From: Pardosa pseudoannulata
Lineage: Eukaryota > Arthropoda > Arachnida > Araneae > Lycosidae
Direction of reading: 5' to 3'
NCBI GenBank assembly: GCA_032207245.1
Contig: CM063506.1
Span: 14,075,763-14,139,762, forward strand
DNA: 64,000 bases
Numbering within the stretch: the first letter of the stretch is position 1; each line of letters starts with the position of its first letter. This document shows positions 11,196-21,715 of this stretch, piece after piece. A program made the position numbers and the translations under genes. The notes under the pieces were generated by a model that searched no databases, was not told the DNA's origin, and saw nothing but the letters and a program-made list of their open reading frames with translations.

Positions 11196-12142
11196 TATGC
11201 TTTCAGAAAAAAAGGCCTAATTATATATAAACTAGGCCTTATTAAGATAAATATAAAATATAAAGTACTTTTGAAATCTTCTAGATAGATATGCTTTTAC
11301 CAAGATGTATAGATCTTCAAAAAATATTTTTTTAAATTCTTATAGGTTAAACCTTAGTGTAATCTAGTTGATCAAAATTTTAAGAATACTTAAAATTTTT
11401 ATAGTCATTTTAGAACAATATTACGTTTAAAAATATTTATAAAACAATCGTATAATGTAGATAAATAAAATATACCATTTTTCGTCTGCGACATTACTAG
11501 TTTGGATCAAGAAAAGAAATATTTAGCCTCTTGAAAAAACTATTTGATCATGTTCTTAGAGTTTCAAAACATAAAAATCATCACTTAGAAAAAAAAGCAT
11601 TAAATTTTGAATTCATTCATATTTCAGTTTTTTCAAGTTTCTTTACCCGGCAAACCGTTTAACTTCAAAGCATTTACCGACTCAGAAATTCAAAGGAAAT
11701 CTTTTGGTGTTTGCGAAACAAAAAGGATTTTACGAAATACGGAACTATATCTTTTATTTTGGAACGAAATTCTCTTTTCAGTCTTTCACGTTAGCTAGTT
11801 TACCCCTTTCCCCGAAGAAAGCTTAAAATCAATAAAGTTTATACCTCGTTCCAAAGACCAATTTCTTTCCGAAAGCGGATGTTGTCTCATAAGGTTCTGT
11901 TTCAAGAAATAAACGAAAAGGACTTTTCCTTGAAGTACTATTAGGGGAGTTTATTCTGATTTAATCTTTTGCTATAAAAGGAGTTATTGATAATAAATAG
12001 CTACTATAATTTAAACATGGTAAGGGATAAAAAATTGCGAAAAAAAAATTATAACATCAGATTTTTTTCGGTTATTTGTAAGTGGTGGTATTATTTCTAA
12101 AAATAAAATTTGTTCAGACACTTTTCCGTGTTCAGGAAGATA
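11196..12142. other. AT-rich spacer
   Basis: A 63-codon frame at 11607-11798 has no recognisable motif. Nothing else is supported. Confidence 0.4.
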
Positions 12143-13053
12143 CTGTTACGAATTTGGAAATTAAAATGTGTTTTCGTTGTTAAATGTAAAAATTATTATT
12201 CTGCTTGTAAAATAGTGTACCTTAAACATTTATTGTAGGTAAATATGTGATTTAGATAAATTGTTAGTGAACCTTGTATTTAACATGAGACTCTATGAGT
12301 ATCTCGCCAAATTGGCAAGATATCGGCTCGTTGGCGACAGTTTTGGCAACTTATTTTGTCATAAAATATCTCCAAGTGTCGCCAAATATGGCAATATTTG
12401 ACAACTTCCGGTTCCGGTTTCTGGTCTAATCTGGAATGTTCGAGCAGTTTCTACTGGCTTATATAAGGCAGCTGAGCTGGCTGATTCTAATATTAAGTCT
12501 CTGGCTGCGGCTCAGAATATTACCACACTGAAAATCCCTAATTCTTCCTGGTATTTCAGGAATAGGGAAAGTCTTAAAGAAATTAACATTCCCTCTCTTC
12601 CAAATTTCTTTCAAAATCTTGCTATAAAATTTAATAAAAATCTCAGAATTGATCATCTTATCGAATTATGCCGACTCTAATAATCGTCGAAGACCGATGG
12701 CCATCTTAGCACTCGACTTCAAATAATTTCTATTCACTAGTCGTTCACTTTTCTTGTAATTTGATTGGTCCTCCCAGGATCCTGCATCATTACAATGTCT
12801 TCCTTTCCAACTTATCTCTCTCGTACTTCAAAATTCTGAAGCAGTTCAAAAAATGCCTGCTGACAAAAATGACAGTGAACCATAGGGAATTTTCAAATAA
12901 CGAACAATAATCACATCCACAGTCTGCCGGCCTGATGCCATCGATTTTCGTGCATTTTGCAACTATATTGTTTGGAGATCTGGAACATTTACTTTCTGAT
13001 ACTAATGTTGTTTGCTTTTTAAAATAAATGTTGCATTGTTGTTACAAATAGCA
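12143..13053 (+). repeat. doubtful solo LTR
   Basis: The segment starts TGTTACGAA and ends TTGTTACA, the TGTTA...TAACA-like pattern frequent in arthropod gypsy LTRs. It contains a TATA-like 'ggcttatataaggcagctg' near 12457 and an AATAAA near 13024. Against this, no target duplication is visible, and the 'TTGTTACA' end may belong to the tail of the adjacent SINE-B. The internal 65-codon minus frame is not a gene. Confidence 0.25.
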
Positions 13054-13275
13054 CTCGGACAAGCCAAGCACGTGATCTGGAAGCTACACGTCTTAAGGGT
13101 TTCGCCCTTCTCTTGAAGAAGCACCTCTAAAGTGTATGAACGATTTTGCTCCAAGTGGGTCCTCGTGGTCTAGAAGTAGGGACCAAGCCGGACACTACTA
13201 GGTTTTGCCTTCTACTTCTAGATTTATTGTTTAGACTTGGAGAACTTTACGATTACGAACCTGTTCTATATGCCC
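13054..13275 (-). repeat. SINE-B copy, head-truncated
   Basis: It matches the other SINE-B copies through 'cggacaagccaagcacg', 'gtctagaagtagggacca', 'agacttggagaact', 'gattacgaacctg' and 'tgcccc'. The tRNA-like head is missing or too diverged to see after about 13275. Confidence 0.7.
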
Positions 13276-14510
13276 CATCATAAACTATCGCGAGTCATAC
13301 GATTTATTCATCTGCTCATTGAGTCCATCAATTTAATCTATCAATTTAATCAATTTTCATCCATGAATAATTTTTAATCAATTTAAATTTGTAAAAACTA
13401 TTTATATTAGTAATATTAGAACTCAAATATCTCTAAATTTAAATAAGTATTCCTTTAATTATATAAAAGCTTGCACATATTGCGAGTAAATATATAAATA
13501 TTTGAGAATCGAAAAGAAATTTTTAGCATTTAATTGCATAGCGTATCTTAAAAGATACTACTGTTTCACTGTCATTATATCATCATAATGTATTTTGTGA
13601 TGGTATTATCCTTCTTTTACTTCGAATCACTTACTTATCCTTCTTACAACTTCAAATTATTCAGTTAGTTCTTCGGGCTTTTTTAATGCAAAAAAATTTA
13701 CAAAAAATAATTTAGAAACAATTTTATTATTGAGACAACCCTTAAATAATTAATCTATTCATTTTTACTTATAATAATCTTGAATCGTGAACAAATCCGT
13801 AAGTATTTCACATTCAACTAAATTCAAAAATCCATTGTTATCTTTGATTAGTTTAGCTTATAAGATGCAAATTAGTGTTTGGATGTCATTATATCAAAGT
13901 ACCTGCTTTCTGCCTTCGTTATAATTCTTTTTTAAAACCTAAGAATCTCCAGTTGTTTTAAGTAGTGTTATTTCTAAAAATAAAATTTGTTCATCTACTA
14001 CTTGAGTCTTTTATGTTTTGGGTTTCAGAAAATTTAGAAAAGATAGATTACTTTTTAGTTTTAGGCTAAACTTATTAAATTTGTGTGCTAAATAGAAGGA
14101 ATTAGTTGCATGATAAATATGACATCGGCAGCTATTTAAAAAATCATTTAAATCTGAAAAATAACGAAAAAACTTTTAACTTACTTTTAATTTAAAAAAT
14201 ATTGAAAATATTAGAATATCTTCATTATATCCATTCATTCTGTAGATAATATATATAGCATACATAATATTAGTTCTATAACGTTGAAGTAGGGAAATTT
14301 TCAAAGAGATTTATTCCTTCCGTTGTTTTTAAAAAAGTCTTACTGACAATGATAAAAAATAAAGTTTTGAGAAAAATGTTCGTAAAAATAATTAACCATA
14401 TAGTGAAGAAATAATGAACATGAAAGACACATATAATATACACTACAAAGCAACGTGTAGTTAGTTTTCAACAGGGAATCTTTCATTGCAGTTTTTTACT
14501 ATATTGAGAA
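13276..14510. other. AT-rich spacer with a short recurring motif
   Basis: The motif 'atagcgtatctt(t/a)aaagata' with a following 'tgtcattatat' appears near 13536 and 20873, and a partial form near 13865. This hints at an old interspersed repeat. No gene is seen. Confidence 0.35.
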
Positions 14511-14695
14511 TGAATTGTTTGGTTTGGTTTTGAAGCGCTACGGTCTGCTTTTTGCAACACGTGGTTCAATGAGACCGGGACCTACTGTTTAAAGCCGATT
14601 CCTAACGGCTACGAACATCCATACCATAATGGGATTCGAACCCACGAACTCCAGTTCCGAAGGCCATTACCCTAACCATTCAGCCATCGTTCGAT
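14511..14695 (-). repeat. SINE-A copy, well preserved
   Basis: On the minus strand the head reads 'cgatggctgaatggttaggg' with 'gtgggttcgaatccc' as a strong B box. The body carries 'tggatgttcgtagccgtta', 'aatcggctttaaacagtagg' and 'gcaaaaagcagaccgtagcg'. It closely matches the plus-strand copy at 61588-61783. Confidence 0.85.
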
Positions 14696-14833
14696 GGGAG
14701 TTAATTTTCGAAATTTTTTTACATTTAAAATTCCTGTGATCCTTTAATTCTATGTTTAATAAATCGTGTGTAAAACCTTAAATACGTACACTCAGCCAAA
14801 ACATTATGACCACCTGTCTATAACGAGTCTATA

Positions 14834-15117
14834 AACCGTGATTCATCTGACCAGGCAACTCTCTCCCACTGATCTATGGACCAGTCGCGATGTTTCGGGG
14901 CCCAGCGTAGGCGCAGTTGGCGATGACGCTTGGTCAGCAAATGCACTCGAGTGAGACGTTTGCTGCGTAGTCCCATATCCAAAAGAGTACCCGCTGAACA
15001 GTGTGCTCCGATTCTATTCTACTTGGCACTTCATTGTATTGGGTTGTCAGCTGAGCCACTGTCTGACTCCGGTTTTGCTTGACCATACGAGACAGTCTCC
15101 GTCTAACCTTTTCTTTG
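14834..15117 (-). pseudogene. Tc1 transposase, distal fragment
   Basis: Minus-strand translation gives IKEKVRRRLSRMVKQN, SQTVAQLTTQYNEVPSR, SEHTVQRVLFW and, in another frame, TKRHRQLRLRWAPKHRDW followed by VAWSDESRF. The first blocks are the second helix-turn-helix of Tc1/Tc3 transposases. WSDESRF holds the first catalytic Asp. Sequence then runs straight into the TIR, so the second Asp and the third acidic residue are deleted. A frameshift separates the blocks. Confidence 0.9.
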
Positions 15118-15121
15118 ATAG
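15118..15121. repeat. target-site duplication (ATAG) of the gypsy element, left
   Basis: ATAG here matches ATAG at 19781-19784 on the far side of the retrotransposon. Four bases fits Ty3/gypsy integrases. Confidence 0.85.
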
Positions 15122-15263
15122 TACAGAGGCTCACAAAATGGCTCCAGTCAGTATATATCAATTTATTGTTTTCTTATGGTGCTTCTTCCAGAGATTTCAG
15201 TTAATGCACGCTCGTTGCCATGGAGTCTGAGAAGGCCATAGAGTATGTGAGCGCGTTGCCGCA
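15122..15263 (-). repeat. 3' LTR of the CsRn1-type element
   Basis: It is 142 bp and, read on the minus strand, begins TGCGGC and ends CTGTA. It contains an AATAAA polyadenylation-type signal on the minus strand (15162-15167 as TTTATT on plus). The twin is at 19639-19780. Confidence 0.9.
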
Positions 15264-15266
15264 GTA

Positions 15267-15276
15267 CCCCCCTTCC
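15267..15276 (-). promoter_or_regulatory. polypurine tract (plus-strand primer)
   Basis: On the minus strand GGAAGGGGGG lies three bases before the 3' LTR. This is the usual position and composition for the RNase H-resistant primer of second-strand synthesis. Confidence 0.8.
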
Positions 15277-15286
15277 AGTGTTAACG

Positions 15287-15850
15287 TCACGCCACAAATC
15301 GAACGGGAAATCTGACACGTCTGCCAGAACGGGTAAGTGGTGGTTTGGTGGTATCTGTTGAAGGTCTCTCCTTGTTGCAAGTAGATTTGTCTTCTTGGGA
15401 CGTCAGAATGGTAGATGGGGGAGATTGATGACGTTCTGCCGTTCCCAGCAGGAAGGCTGGTTTCAGTCGGTCCACAGAAATAATCCTTTCTTTGTCACGG
15501 ATCAGCACTTTAAAAGTTTTGCCGTATCGTTCCAACACTGCGTATGGTCCGTCGTAAGGAGGTGTAAGAGGTGGTTTGACGTGGTCATGCCGCACAAAGA
15601 CGTGAGTGCACGTATATAATGATTGTGGCACAAAAGTTTGTGTAATACCATGGTTACTTGTGGGTTGTGGTCCCACTGCTTTCATCACGGATCGAAGTTG
15701 GCTCAAGAATGCAGCAAGATTGACGTCCTCCGCACTTGGCTGAAAAAATTCACCTGGAAGTCGGAGTGGTATTCCATAGACAAGTTCGGCAGCTGTTGTT
15801 CCCAATTCCTCCCTGAGTACCGAGCGCAATCCTAAAAGGACAGTTGGCAA
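15287..15850 (-). CDS. integrase C-terminal part of gypsy Pol (frameshifted from the main frame)
   Basis: This 187-residue frame continues the integrase after a break at 15885-15894. It opens with LRSVLREELGTTAAELVYG, a conserved stretch downstream of the catalytic core. A GPY/F module follows at about residues 96-130 (PYDGPYAVLERYG, with VDRLKPA near 125), a DNA- or chromatin-binding fold of many gypsy integrases. The tail is basic (RSGRRVRFPVRF). The first Met is only the first in this frame and not a real start, because the protein was made as part of Pol. Confidence 0.85.
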   Translation of the reverse strand: MPTVLLGLRSVLREELGTTAAELVYGIPLRLPGEFFQPSAEDVNLAAFLSQLRSVMKAVGPQPTSNHGITQTFVPQSLYTCTHVFVRHDHVKPPLTPPYDGPYAVLERYGKTFKVLIRDKERIISVDRLKPAFLLGTAERHQSPPSTILTSQEDKSTCNKERPSTDTTKPPLTRSGRRVRFPVRFVA

Positions 15851-15882
15851 GTTCTCTGTCCAGCGTTCGTTCAGACAAGCCT

Positions 15883-18444
15883 TTAATGCAATGCAGCCTT
15901 TAAAGGCCGGTGAGCATTTTCGATCAACCCATTGCTCATGGGATGAAATGCAGTAGTACGTATATGTTGTATACCTAACAACTTTGCTAGCGCTGTAAAT
16001 AATCGGGACTCAAATTGTCGCCCTTGATCAGTTGTAATTATGCTTGGTGTGCCAAACCGTGCAATCCAATGAGCATAAAATGTCTTAGCTACAGTGTCAG
16101 CGGTGCTGTCACGAAGTGGCACAGCCTCAATCCAACGAGTAAATCTGTCGATCATTGTAAGCAAATACTGGCAGTTATCTGATGTCGGCAGCGGTCCTAC
16201 AAGGTCTATATGTATATGATCAAATCGTCTATCAGGGACGGTAATTTTACCTACAGGACTAACCGTGTGCCGGTGGATCTTAGCGCGTTGGCATGGTATG
16301 CATGCTTTGGCCCATAGTTGTGCGTCTTTAGAAATTGAGGTCCAGATAAATCGGTTGGTTAGTAACTTAACCGTCGCCTTGATGCCAGGGTGTGATAAAT
16401 TATGAACTGCGTCAAAAGCGAGGCGTCTGAAATCGAGAGGAATGTAAGGTCGAATTTTTGAGGTTGAAACATCGCAATATAAGGGTGTCTCACAATCGGG
16501 GATTGTCACGAGCTCAAAACTCAATGATGAATTTGTAATGAGATTCTGAAGCTCGGGGTCTTCCTTCTGAGCTTTTGCAATAGCTCCGTAATCTAATGTT
16601 TCAGGAAAACTGATCGTCTCGATACGTGACAACAAATCAGCCGGGGTATTTTCTACACCCTTCACGAATCGAATGTCAGTGCTAAATTGACCAATAAAAT
16701 CAAGATGTCTTCTCTGCCTAGGGGAGCATTTCTCTAACTTTTGGTTAAACGCAAATGTTAAAGGCTTATGGTCAGTAAAAATCGTGAAAGTACGCCCCTC
16801 TAACATATGATTGAAATGTTTGATCGCCGCGTAAATGGCATAGAGCTCTCTGTCAAAAGCAGACCATTTCTTTTGTGATTGACTCAGTTTTGCAGAGAAG
16901 AATGCTAGAGGTTGAGTTACTGTTTGTTTGTCTTCCAACGTAACCAACTGATTCAATGAGGCACCGATGGCCGTATCACTGGCATCGGTGAAAAGCACCA
17001 GTTTTGCCTTCGGATTGGGGTGTGCAATGAGAGTAGCTTCTGCCAGTTGTTCTTTACACTTCTGAAATGCGTCTTTTGCCTGCTGCGACCATTCAATTGG
17101 TGCATTCTTGTTGTGTCTACCGTTGGTCCCTTTTAGTAGGTCAGTAAGGGGTGTTTGAATTTGCGCCGCTTGAGGAATTGTCCTCCGGTAATAATTAAGT
17201 AAGCCTAGAAAGCGTCTAAGTTCATTTAATGTTCGGGGCTCGGTGAAATTGAGAATGGGCTCCACCTTTTCACGCATGGGTTTTATACCATGTTGGTTGA
17301 TTGTAAAACCTAAAAATGGCAATTCTTTCACACCGAATACACATTTGGACGTATTGATACGAATGCCATACGCTGCAAGTCTCTGGAAAACTGTCTCTAG
17401 ATGTTGAAGGTGCTCGGCTTCAGATTTACTAGCAATTAAAATATCGTCAAGATATGCGAAAACAAACTCCAAACCATTAAAAACTTCATTAATAAACCGT
17501 TGAAAAGTTTGCGCGGCATTAGATAACCCAAAAGGTAAAAATAGAAACTCGAAAAGACCAAACGGGGTTGTAATCGCTGTTTTGTGTACATCCTCCGGGT
17601 GGACAGGAATTTGATTATATGCTCTAATTAAATCAATTTTAGAAAAGATTAACTTGCCGTAAAGTTCACTGGCAAAATCGAGGATATGTGGTAGTGGATA
17701 TCGGTCAGGTACAGTTATTTTGTTTAATGCGCGATAGTCACCCGTCGGACGATAATCAGTGCTGTTAGGTTTCGGTACCAAGTGCAAAGGGTTCGACCAA
17801 TTTGATTTGCTTGGACGACATATGCCATGGTCGAGCATATATTGAAATTCACGTTTCGCTATTAAGAGCTGTTCAGGATGTAGCCTGCGTGGTCTAGAAT
17901 AAACCGGTCTACCCTTGGTTTCTATGCGGTGGACAGTATTATGCGGAACTTGTTGATTCGATGGATATGGTTTGAGCACTTCAGGATATTTATCCAGAAT
18001 TTCTTTATATTTACAGTTTTGGGCGACCAGCGTAACTTGCGTATGACAATTCGATACAGATTGTCCCTTAGTAGTCAACGAAGTTTTGGGATCACGTAAA
18101 CATCCATTTTTTATGTCTATGAGAAGACCGTAATGGTTGAGGAAATCTGCTCCTATGATGGGTTTGTTTACGTTTGCCAAGACAAAAGGCCATCTGAATG
18201 CGCGCCGCAAATTGAGATCCAAGCTGACTAAACGGGTTCCGTAGGTGTGGATTTGTGAACCGTTGGCGGAAAATAGTTTTATCTCTGAAGTGGATTTAAT
18301 AGGCCATTTAGGTTTATATGGAAGAACACAAACATCACTTCCACTGTCTATGAGATAAACTAGTTGAGTTTTGCGGTCTTGAATAAAAAGACGGTTAAAT
18401 TTATGTGTTGTGAAATCGCAGCTGACCGCACGTTGCGACTTCAT
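15883..18444 (-). CDS. gypsy Pol: protease, reverse transcriptase, RNase H, integrase (truncated by frameshift)
   Basis: The 853-residue frame contains, in order: an aspartic protease with LIDSGSDV (catalytic Asp at 33); reverse transcriptase with GDYRALN near 235 and the catalytic YLDD at 331-334; RNase H with acidic residues at D487, E533 and D558; the integrase zinc finger H681, H685, C715, C718; and the DD35E core D747, D806, E842. The start codon overlaps the gag stop as ATGA, suggesting coupled translation or frameshift. It ends early at residue 853 because of a five-base duplication; the rest of the integrase is in the next frame. All catalytic residues are present. Confidence 0.95.
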   Translation of the reverse strand: MKSQRAVSCDFTTHKFNRLFIQDRKTQLVYLIDSGSDVCVLPYKPKWPIKSTSEIKLFSANGSQIHTYGTRLVSLDLNLRRAFRWPFVLANVNKPIIGADFLNHYGLLIDIKNGCLRDPKTSLTTKGQSVSNCHTQVTLVAQNCKYKEILDKYPEVLKPYPSNQQVPHNTVHRIETKGRPVYSRPRRLHPEQLLIAKREFQYMLDHGICRPSKSNWSNPLHLVPKPNSTDYRPTGDYRALNKITVPDRYPLPHILDFASELYGKLIFSKIDLIRAYNQIPVHPEDVHKTAITTPFGLFEFLFLPFGLSNAAQTFQRFINEVFNGLEFVFAYLDDILIASKSEAEHLQHLETVFQRLAAYGIRINTSKCVFGVKELPFLGFTINQHGIKPMREKVEPILNFTEPRTLNELRRFLGLLNYYRRTIPQAAQIQTPLTDLLKGTNGRHNKNAPIEWSQQAKDAFQKCKEQLAEATLIAHPNPKAKLVLFTDASDTAIGASLNQLVTLEDKQTVTQPLAFFSAKLSQSQKKWSAFDRELYAIYAAIKHFNHMLEGRTFTIFTDHKPLTFAFNQKLEKCSPRQRRHLDFIGQFSTDIRFVKGVENTPADLLSRIETISFPETLDYGAIAKAQKEDPELQNLITNSSLSFELVTIPDCETPLYCDVSTSKIRPYIPLDFRRLAFDAVHNLSHPGIKATVKLLTNRFIWTSISKDAQLWAKACIPCQRAKIHRHTVSPVGKITVPDRRFDHIHIDLVGPLPTSDNCQYLLTMIDRFTRWIEAVPLRDSTADTVAKTFYAHWIARFGTPSIITTDQGRQFESRLFTALAKLLGIQHIRTTAFHPMSNGLIENAHRPLKAALH

Positions 18445-18791
18445 AAAAAGTTTCCCTGGATTGCAAATTTACAAGGATCGTTGCATTTTTTTGCCTTTTC
18501 GCCAAATTTGAAGTGGTACCAACAAATCTCATCGCGCTCTCTGCTTGGCGTACGACTCCTAGTGACGCCACGCTGTCGGCTTATAGAGCGCTGTCTAAAC
18601 CGTTCCTGTGATCTTGACCGCGTTAGGCGCTTCATTTGCTCGGTGAGGTCTGCAATTTGTTTACGGAGTTCGGCGATTTCTGTTTTTTCCTCTTTTTGTG
18701 TAACTGCATAGCACTGAGTGGTGTTCGCTTCGGACGATTCGCCAATTTTATCTGCCATCATGGCGAGTTTCTCTAATGTATCGTCGGACAC
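18441..18791 (-). CDS. gypsy Gag, C-terminal part with CHCC zinc finger
   Basis: The 116-residue frame holds a coiled-coil-like segment (about residues 30-58, [19 protein letters not shown]), a basic Arg/Ser stretch ([16 protein letters not shown]) and a zinc finger with CWYH, then ten residues to a Cys and a last Cys in NDPC. That CX2H...CX3C order is the CHCC type known from CsRn1 Gag. In gag the first Met here is not a real start: the frame continues the 158-residue frame upstream, with which it overlaps by about 44 bases. It meets pol at an ATGA overlap. Confidence 0.85.
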   Translation of the reverse strand: MSDDTLEKLAMMADKIGESSEANTTQCYAVTQKEEKTEIAELRKQIADLTEQMKRLTRSRSQERFRQRSISRQRGVTRSRTPSRERDEICWYHFKFGEKAKKCNDPCKFAIQGNFL

Positions 18792-19224
18792 AGAAAGTAT
18801 TGCCTGTGTTTGGGAAGGGAGTCTCCCACAGTGTTTTTAAAAGATCGTCATTTAGTTGCGTCCCTGCAAGTTGGCGCATTTTTCGTAATAATAACGATGG
18901 TCTGTCATCACCCAATGCCAATTCCGATAGGAGAGTTTTTAACCGTTTTTGCTGAGAATCGGTGAACTCCGATATTAACCTTTCCTTCACTGTTTGATAC
19001 ATGTTGGTCGTCGGTGGATTGAGAACAATGTCACTAACGTGAATCAATATGTCTGCATTCAAGGCAGCGATAACGGCATAATACTGGGTGTTATCGGAAG
19101 TTATAGAACTCATGCGGAATTGTGCCTCTATATTTACAAACCACAGTTCGGGCGATTTCTCCCAAAAGTGGGGTAATTTAAGTGCGACTCTGCCGACCTC
19201 GGCAGCGGGAGGTGTGGTAGCCAT
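18748..19224 (-). CDS. gypsy Gag, N-terminal part (frameshifted)
   Basis: The 158-residue frame begins MATTPPAAEVGRVALKLPHF and continues with ELWFVNIEAQF and SDIVLNPPTTNMYQTVKERL, a Gag capsid-like domain of the retrotransposon gag superfamily. After about residue 133 (ETPFPNTGN) the sequence leaves the frame that carries the rest of Gag. The change looks like a small deletion near 18820-18830 rather than a programmed site, because the downstream frame matches the expected protein right after it. The start is the first Met after the leader and is probably correct. Confidence 0.85.
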   Translation of the reverse strand: MATTPPAAEVGRVALKLPHFWEKSPELWFVNIEAQFRMSSITSDNTQYYAVIAALNADILIHVSDIVLNPPTTNMYQTVKERLISEFTDSQQKRLKTLLSELALGDDRPSLLLRKMRQLAGTQLNDDLLKTLWETPFPNTGNTFCVRRYIRETRHDGR

Positions 19225-19628
19225 AATATTTGAGACTGAACAATAATATATGAGATACTGAATAATATAATTGAGTCAAGCAGATAGAAAAATTATATAT
19301 ATACACACTAGTTTATATACATACGCAATGAGGCTGTCTGAACGAGTAAATAAGCGGGGCACTCAGAGGGAATAGGAGAAAACATACAGCTTACCGTGAC
19401 GCTGAGTTGAATGTTGAGTATTCCACATAAAAGATATCCATGTGAGGATAACATTATAACACCATGACTGGTAGTCGTACACCTGTTGCTGAGTTAGCAA
19501 TTTCGGAAATAACGGTGTATTTGGCTTGTCCGAAGAGCTTAATTAGAAGGTAATGCACAATATGTATTGATTGTCTATAAAATCGTCGATGAACACGGAT
19601 GTAGCTCGGCGCATTGCGTGTAAAAACA
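19225..19628 (-). other. 5' leader of the CsRn1-type element
   Basis: About 400 bases lie between the primer site and the gag start. No open frame of note is present. Packaging and dimerisation signals would lie here in related elements, but none can be identified by eye. Confidence 0.6.
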
Positions 19629-19637
19629 GGGTCACCA
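19629..19637 (-). promoter_or_regulatory. primer binding site, probably tRNA-Trp
   Basis: On the minus strand TGGTGACCC lies one base inside the 5' LTR. It is complementary to the 3' end GGGTCACCA of metazoan tRNA-Trp. The match beyond nine bases is poor. Confidence 0.75.
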
Positions 19638-19638
19638 A

Positions 19639-19780
19639 TACAGAGGCTCACAAAATGGCTCCAGTCAGTATATATCAATTTATTGTTTTCTTATGGTGCT
19701 TCTTCCAGAGATTTCAGTTAATGCACGCTCGTTGCCATGGATTCTGAGAAGGCCATAGAGTATGTGAGCGCGTTGCCGCA
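19639..19780 (-). repeat. 5' LTR of the CsRn1-type element
   Basis: It is 142 bp and matches 15122-15263 except one base. The outer target duplication ATAG follows at 19781-19784. Transcription of the element would start in this copy, running to lower coordinates. No strong TATA box stands out apart from 'gatatata'. Confidence 0.9.
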
Positions 19781-19784
19781 ATAG

Positions 19785-20010
19785 CATGTGGACGTCCGAC
19801 ATCATGTCATCTACTGCTGGTTTCACCGTCATTCATCCACTTTACATAAGTACTAACAACTGCATATCGCGAACAATCCACGAGTCTTGCAGTTTCGGAA
19901 ATACTTGTTCCGAGCCTTCGAGCCATTACAATCTGCCCTCTATCAAAATCGCTTAGATCCGCAGCCTTTCCATCACACACAGAAGTAAGTGAAACAATGA
20001 TTCTTCAGAC
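19785..20010 (-). pseudogene. Tc1 transposase, proximal fragment
   Basis: Minus-strand translation gives [34 protein letters not shown] and [14 protein letters not shown], the first helix-turn-helix of Tc1-like transposases. A stop then appears, one base out of frame with a following 'RHDVGRPH'-type block. The protein would continue at 15117 on the other side of the gypsy element. This confirms that the retrotransposon inserted inside the transposase coding region. Confidence 0.9.
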
Positions 20011-20129
20011 TCTCCAGCAGCACCACTTCCATACCACTTCCACTTGATCAATTGCTTTCCACGTCATCCAGGAGAGTTCATTGCAAAATGTAGGGGTGGT
20101 CAGAGTGTTTTGGCTCTTCAGTGTACTTT

Positions 20130-20134
<5 letters not shown>

Positions 20135-20164
<30 letters not shown>
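20135..20164. repeat. poly(T) run
   Basis: Thirty uninterrupted T, ten bases outside the Tc1 TIR. Confidence 0.95.
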
Positions 20165-20165
<1 letters not shown>

Positions 20166-21714
20166 AGGAGGGGATTGTTTACTTTGTTCTGTAACCAGAG
20201 GATATGCGTTTAATAAAGACAGAAATTTGAGGAAGAGGAAGAAAATAAATATAAGAATATTTTTTATTCAATAGAAATATTTGTGCATCTATATTTCATT
20301 CCTATTTCACTTTTTTTAGTAAACTTTGCTAGTTATACTAATTATTAATTGTGAATGCTGAATTTCTGACTAGAAGTGCTTTTCCAACTTTATCTTACGT
20401 ATTGCACAGCTTGAGCTTAAATGCTTCTATATCATCAGCTACCTTTTCCATCTAACTTGCACGTTGTCACAAAACACTCTTTCTAACAAAAAAAAATGAA
20501 TTAAAATTGCAATCGCTTTTATAACACCTCATTAAAAATTGGTGGTGAACAAAGTCTTCAATTTTAGACACGTGGTCAATTCATAATAGCCAAAACTTTC
20601 CCACTAACTACAAACAACAGATAGCAAACGCAGAGGACTTCGTTAAGGATATAATTATATTTATTATTATATCATCGTTATTGTGTACAAGTAGTTATTG
20701 ATTTATAATCTGGAAAGTCACTGTCAAATATGTGTCAAGAGTGTTAAATTTTAGGACTTGTAATACACGAGGTATTATTTTTTGCCTTTTCCTCTGGTAA
20801 AAATCAGGTGCTTATTTCACATGATTAAATACGGTATAGGAAAAGCAAACATGTAATTTTAATATAATCATATAGCGTATCTTTAAAGATACAAATTAGT
20901 ACTTTGGTGTCATTATATGATTACATCTGCTGACTACTCAATCTCATCTGTCCGATTTCTTTTGCAGCATACCGTATTTCCTCGTGACCCTTCTTGACTT
21001 CATAGTGAACGGAAAAGTAACCACAAGTAGTATCAGTAGGAATCAGTTCTTTGATGATTCGAAAGAAATTGCGATCGTATCAGTTATAAAAATTATATGA
21101 TTCTACGACCTTCATATGTAGTTCCATGATCATTATACGAAGATGGCTACGGATCAGATCACATGTAAACGAGCAGACAATCATTATGATAAACACTACA
21201 CGATAAGAGTATCTTTTTAGTTCGAGGTTATGAACTTAGTGATAAGACACTTTGGTGGATTTTTACAATTTTTATTGTGTATTACCTGATTGTGGTTTTA
21301 TTTTGCTGATATTTCCCTATAATATATGCAGAATTTTTAAAGTCATAGTGTATACCAGATGAATACCAATAGAACGTCTTTTCCCCAGCTGAAGTCTGAG
21401 AACAAATTTCCAATTTTTAACTTAGAATAACCACGATCTCGTATCACTTCGCCCTAATCAGTGTTATCAAAGTGCAATACAGGGGATGAATCCACGAATT
21501 TGAATAAAAGAGAGCGTCAGTATTCTAGAAGTTTTGTAAAGGTAACAACCTCATATTTGTGTTACACGTGAGAAAAACTGAGCAAACCCTGCTCAGTTTG
21601 CTCAAACACTTTGAGAATTAAATGCTTGACCAAAAATGCAAAACAACTTTCTGTGCTGAAAAGCGGCAGTTTAAAACTTGTTGGATTATGGTCAGCCAAG
21701 ATTAAAAAATTCTA
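20165..21714. other. AT-rich spacer
   Basis: No gene is recognised. The short motif 'atagcgtatctttaaagata' near 20873 is shared with 13536. Confidence 0.4.
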
Positions 21715-21715
21715 T

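Larger units (their letters stand above)
15122..19780 (-). mobile_element. Ty3/gypsy retrotransposon, CsRn1-type
   Basis: The 4659-bp element has 142-bp LTRs, a tRNA primer site, gag, pol and a polypurine tract in the order expected on the minus strand. CsRn1-type assignment rests on two visible traits: a Gag zinc finger ordered Cys-His-Cys-Cys rather than CCHC, and a primer site beginning TGGTGACCC, which fits the 3' end of tRNA-Trp. The LTRs differ at one base (15225 versus 19742), so insertion is recent. Two frame breaks (gag, integrase) make this copy unlikely to be self-sufficient. Confidence 0.9.
14787..20125 (-). mobile_element. Tc1-like transposon, internally deleted, split by a gypsy element
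   Basis: The left TIR (from 14789) is CACTCAGCCAAAACATTATG and the right TIR (to 20123), reverse complemented, is CACTGAAGAGCCAAAACACT; they align with a three-base indel and continue into 'gaccacc'. TA flanks both ends (14787-14788, 20124-20125). Minus-strand transposase pieces lie just inside each end. The 3' catalytic region is missing, so the copy was already non-autonomous. A CsRn1-type retrotransposon at 15122-19780 interrupts it. Confidence 0.9.

Noticed and set aside
12143..13053. Confident solo LTR
   Set aside because: End pattern fits, but no target duplication, and the right end overlaps a SINE tail; kept at low confidence only.
18364..18711. 115-codon plus frame across gag/pol of the gypsy element (also 15395-15835 and 18994-19176)
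   Set aside because: These are antisense shadows of minus-strand gag, pol and integrase.
15122..19780. 142-bp direct repeats first read as a duplication within the Tc1 element
   Set aside because: They are the LTRs: they sit at the borders of the gypsy element, with primer site, polypurine tract and ATAG duplication.
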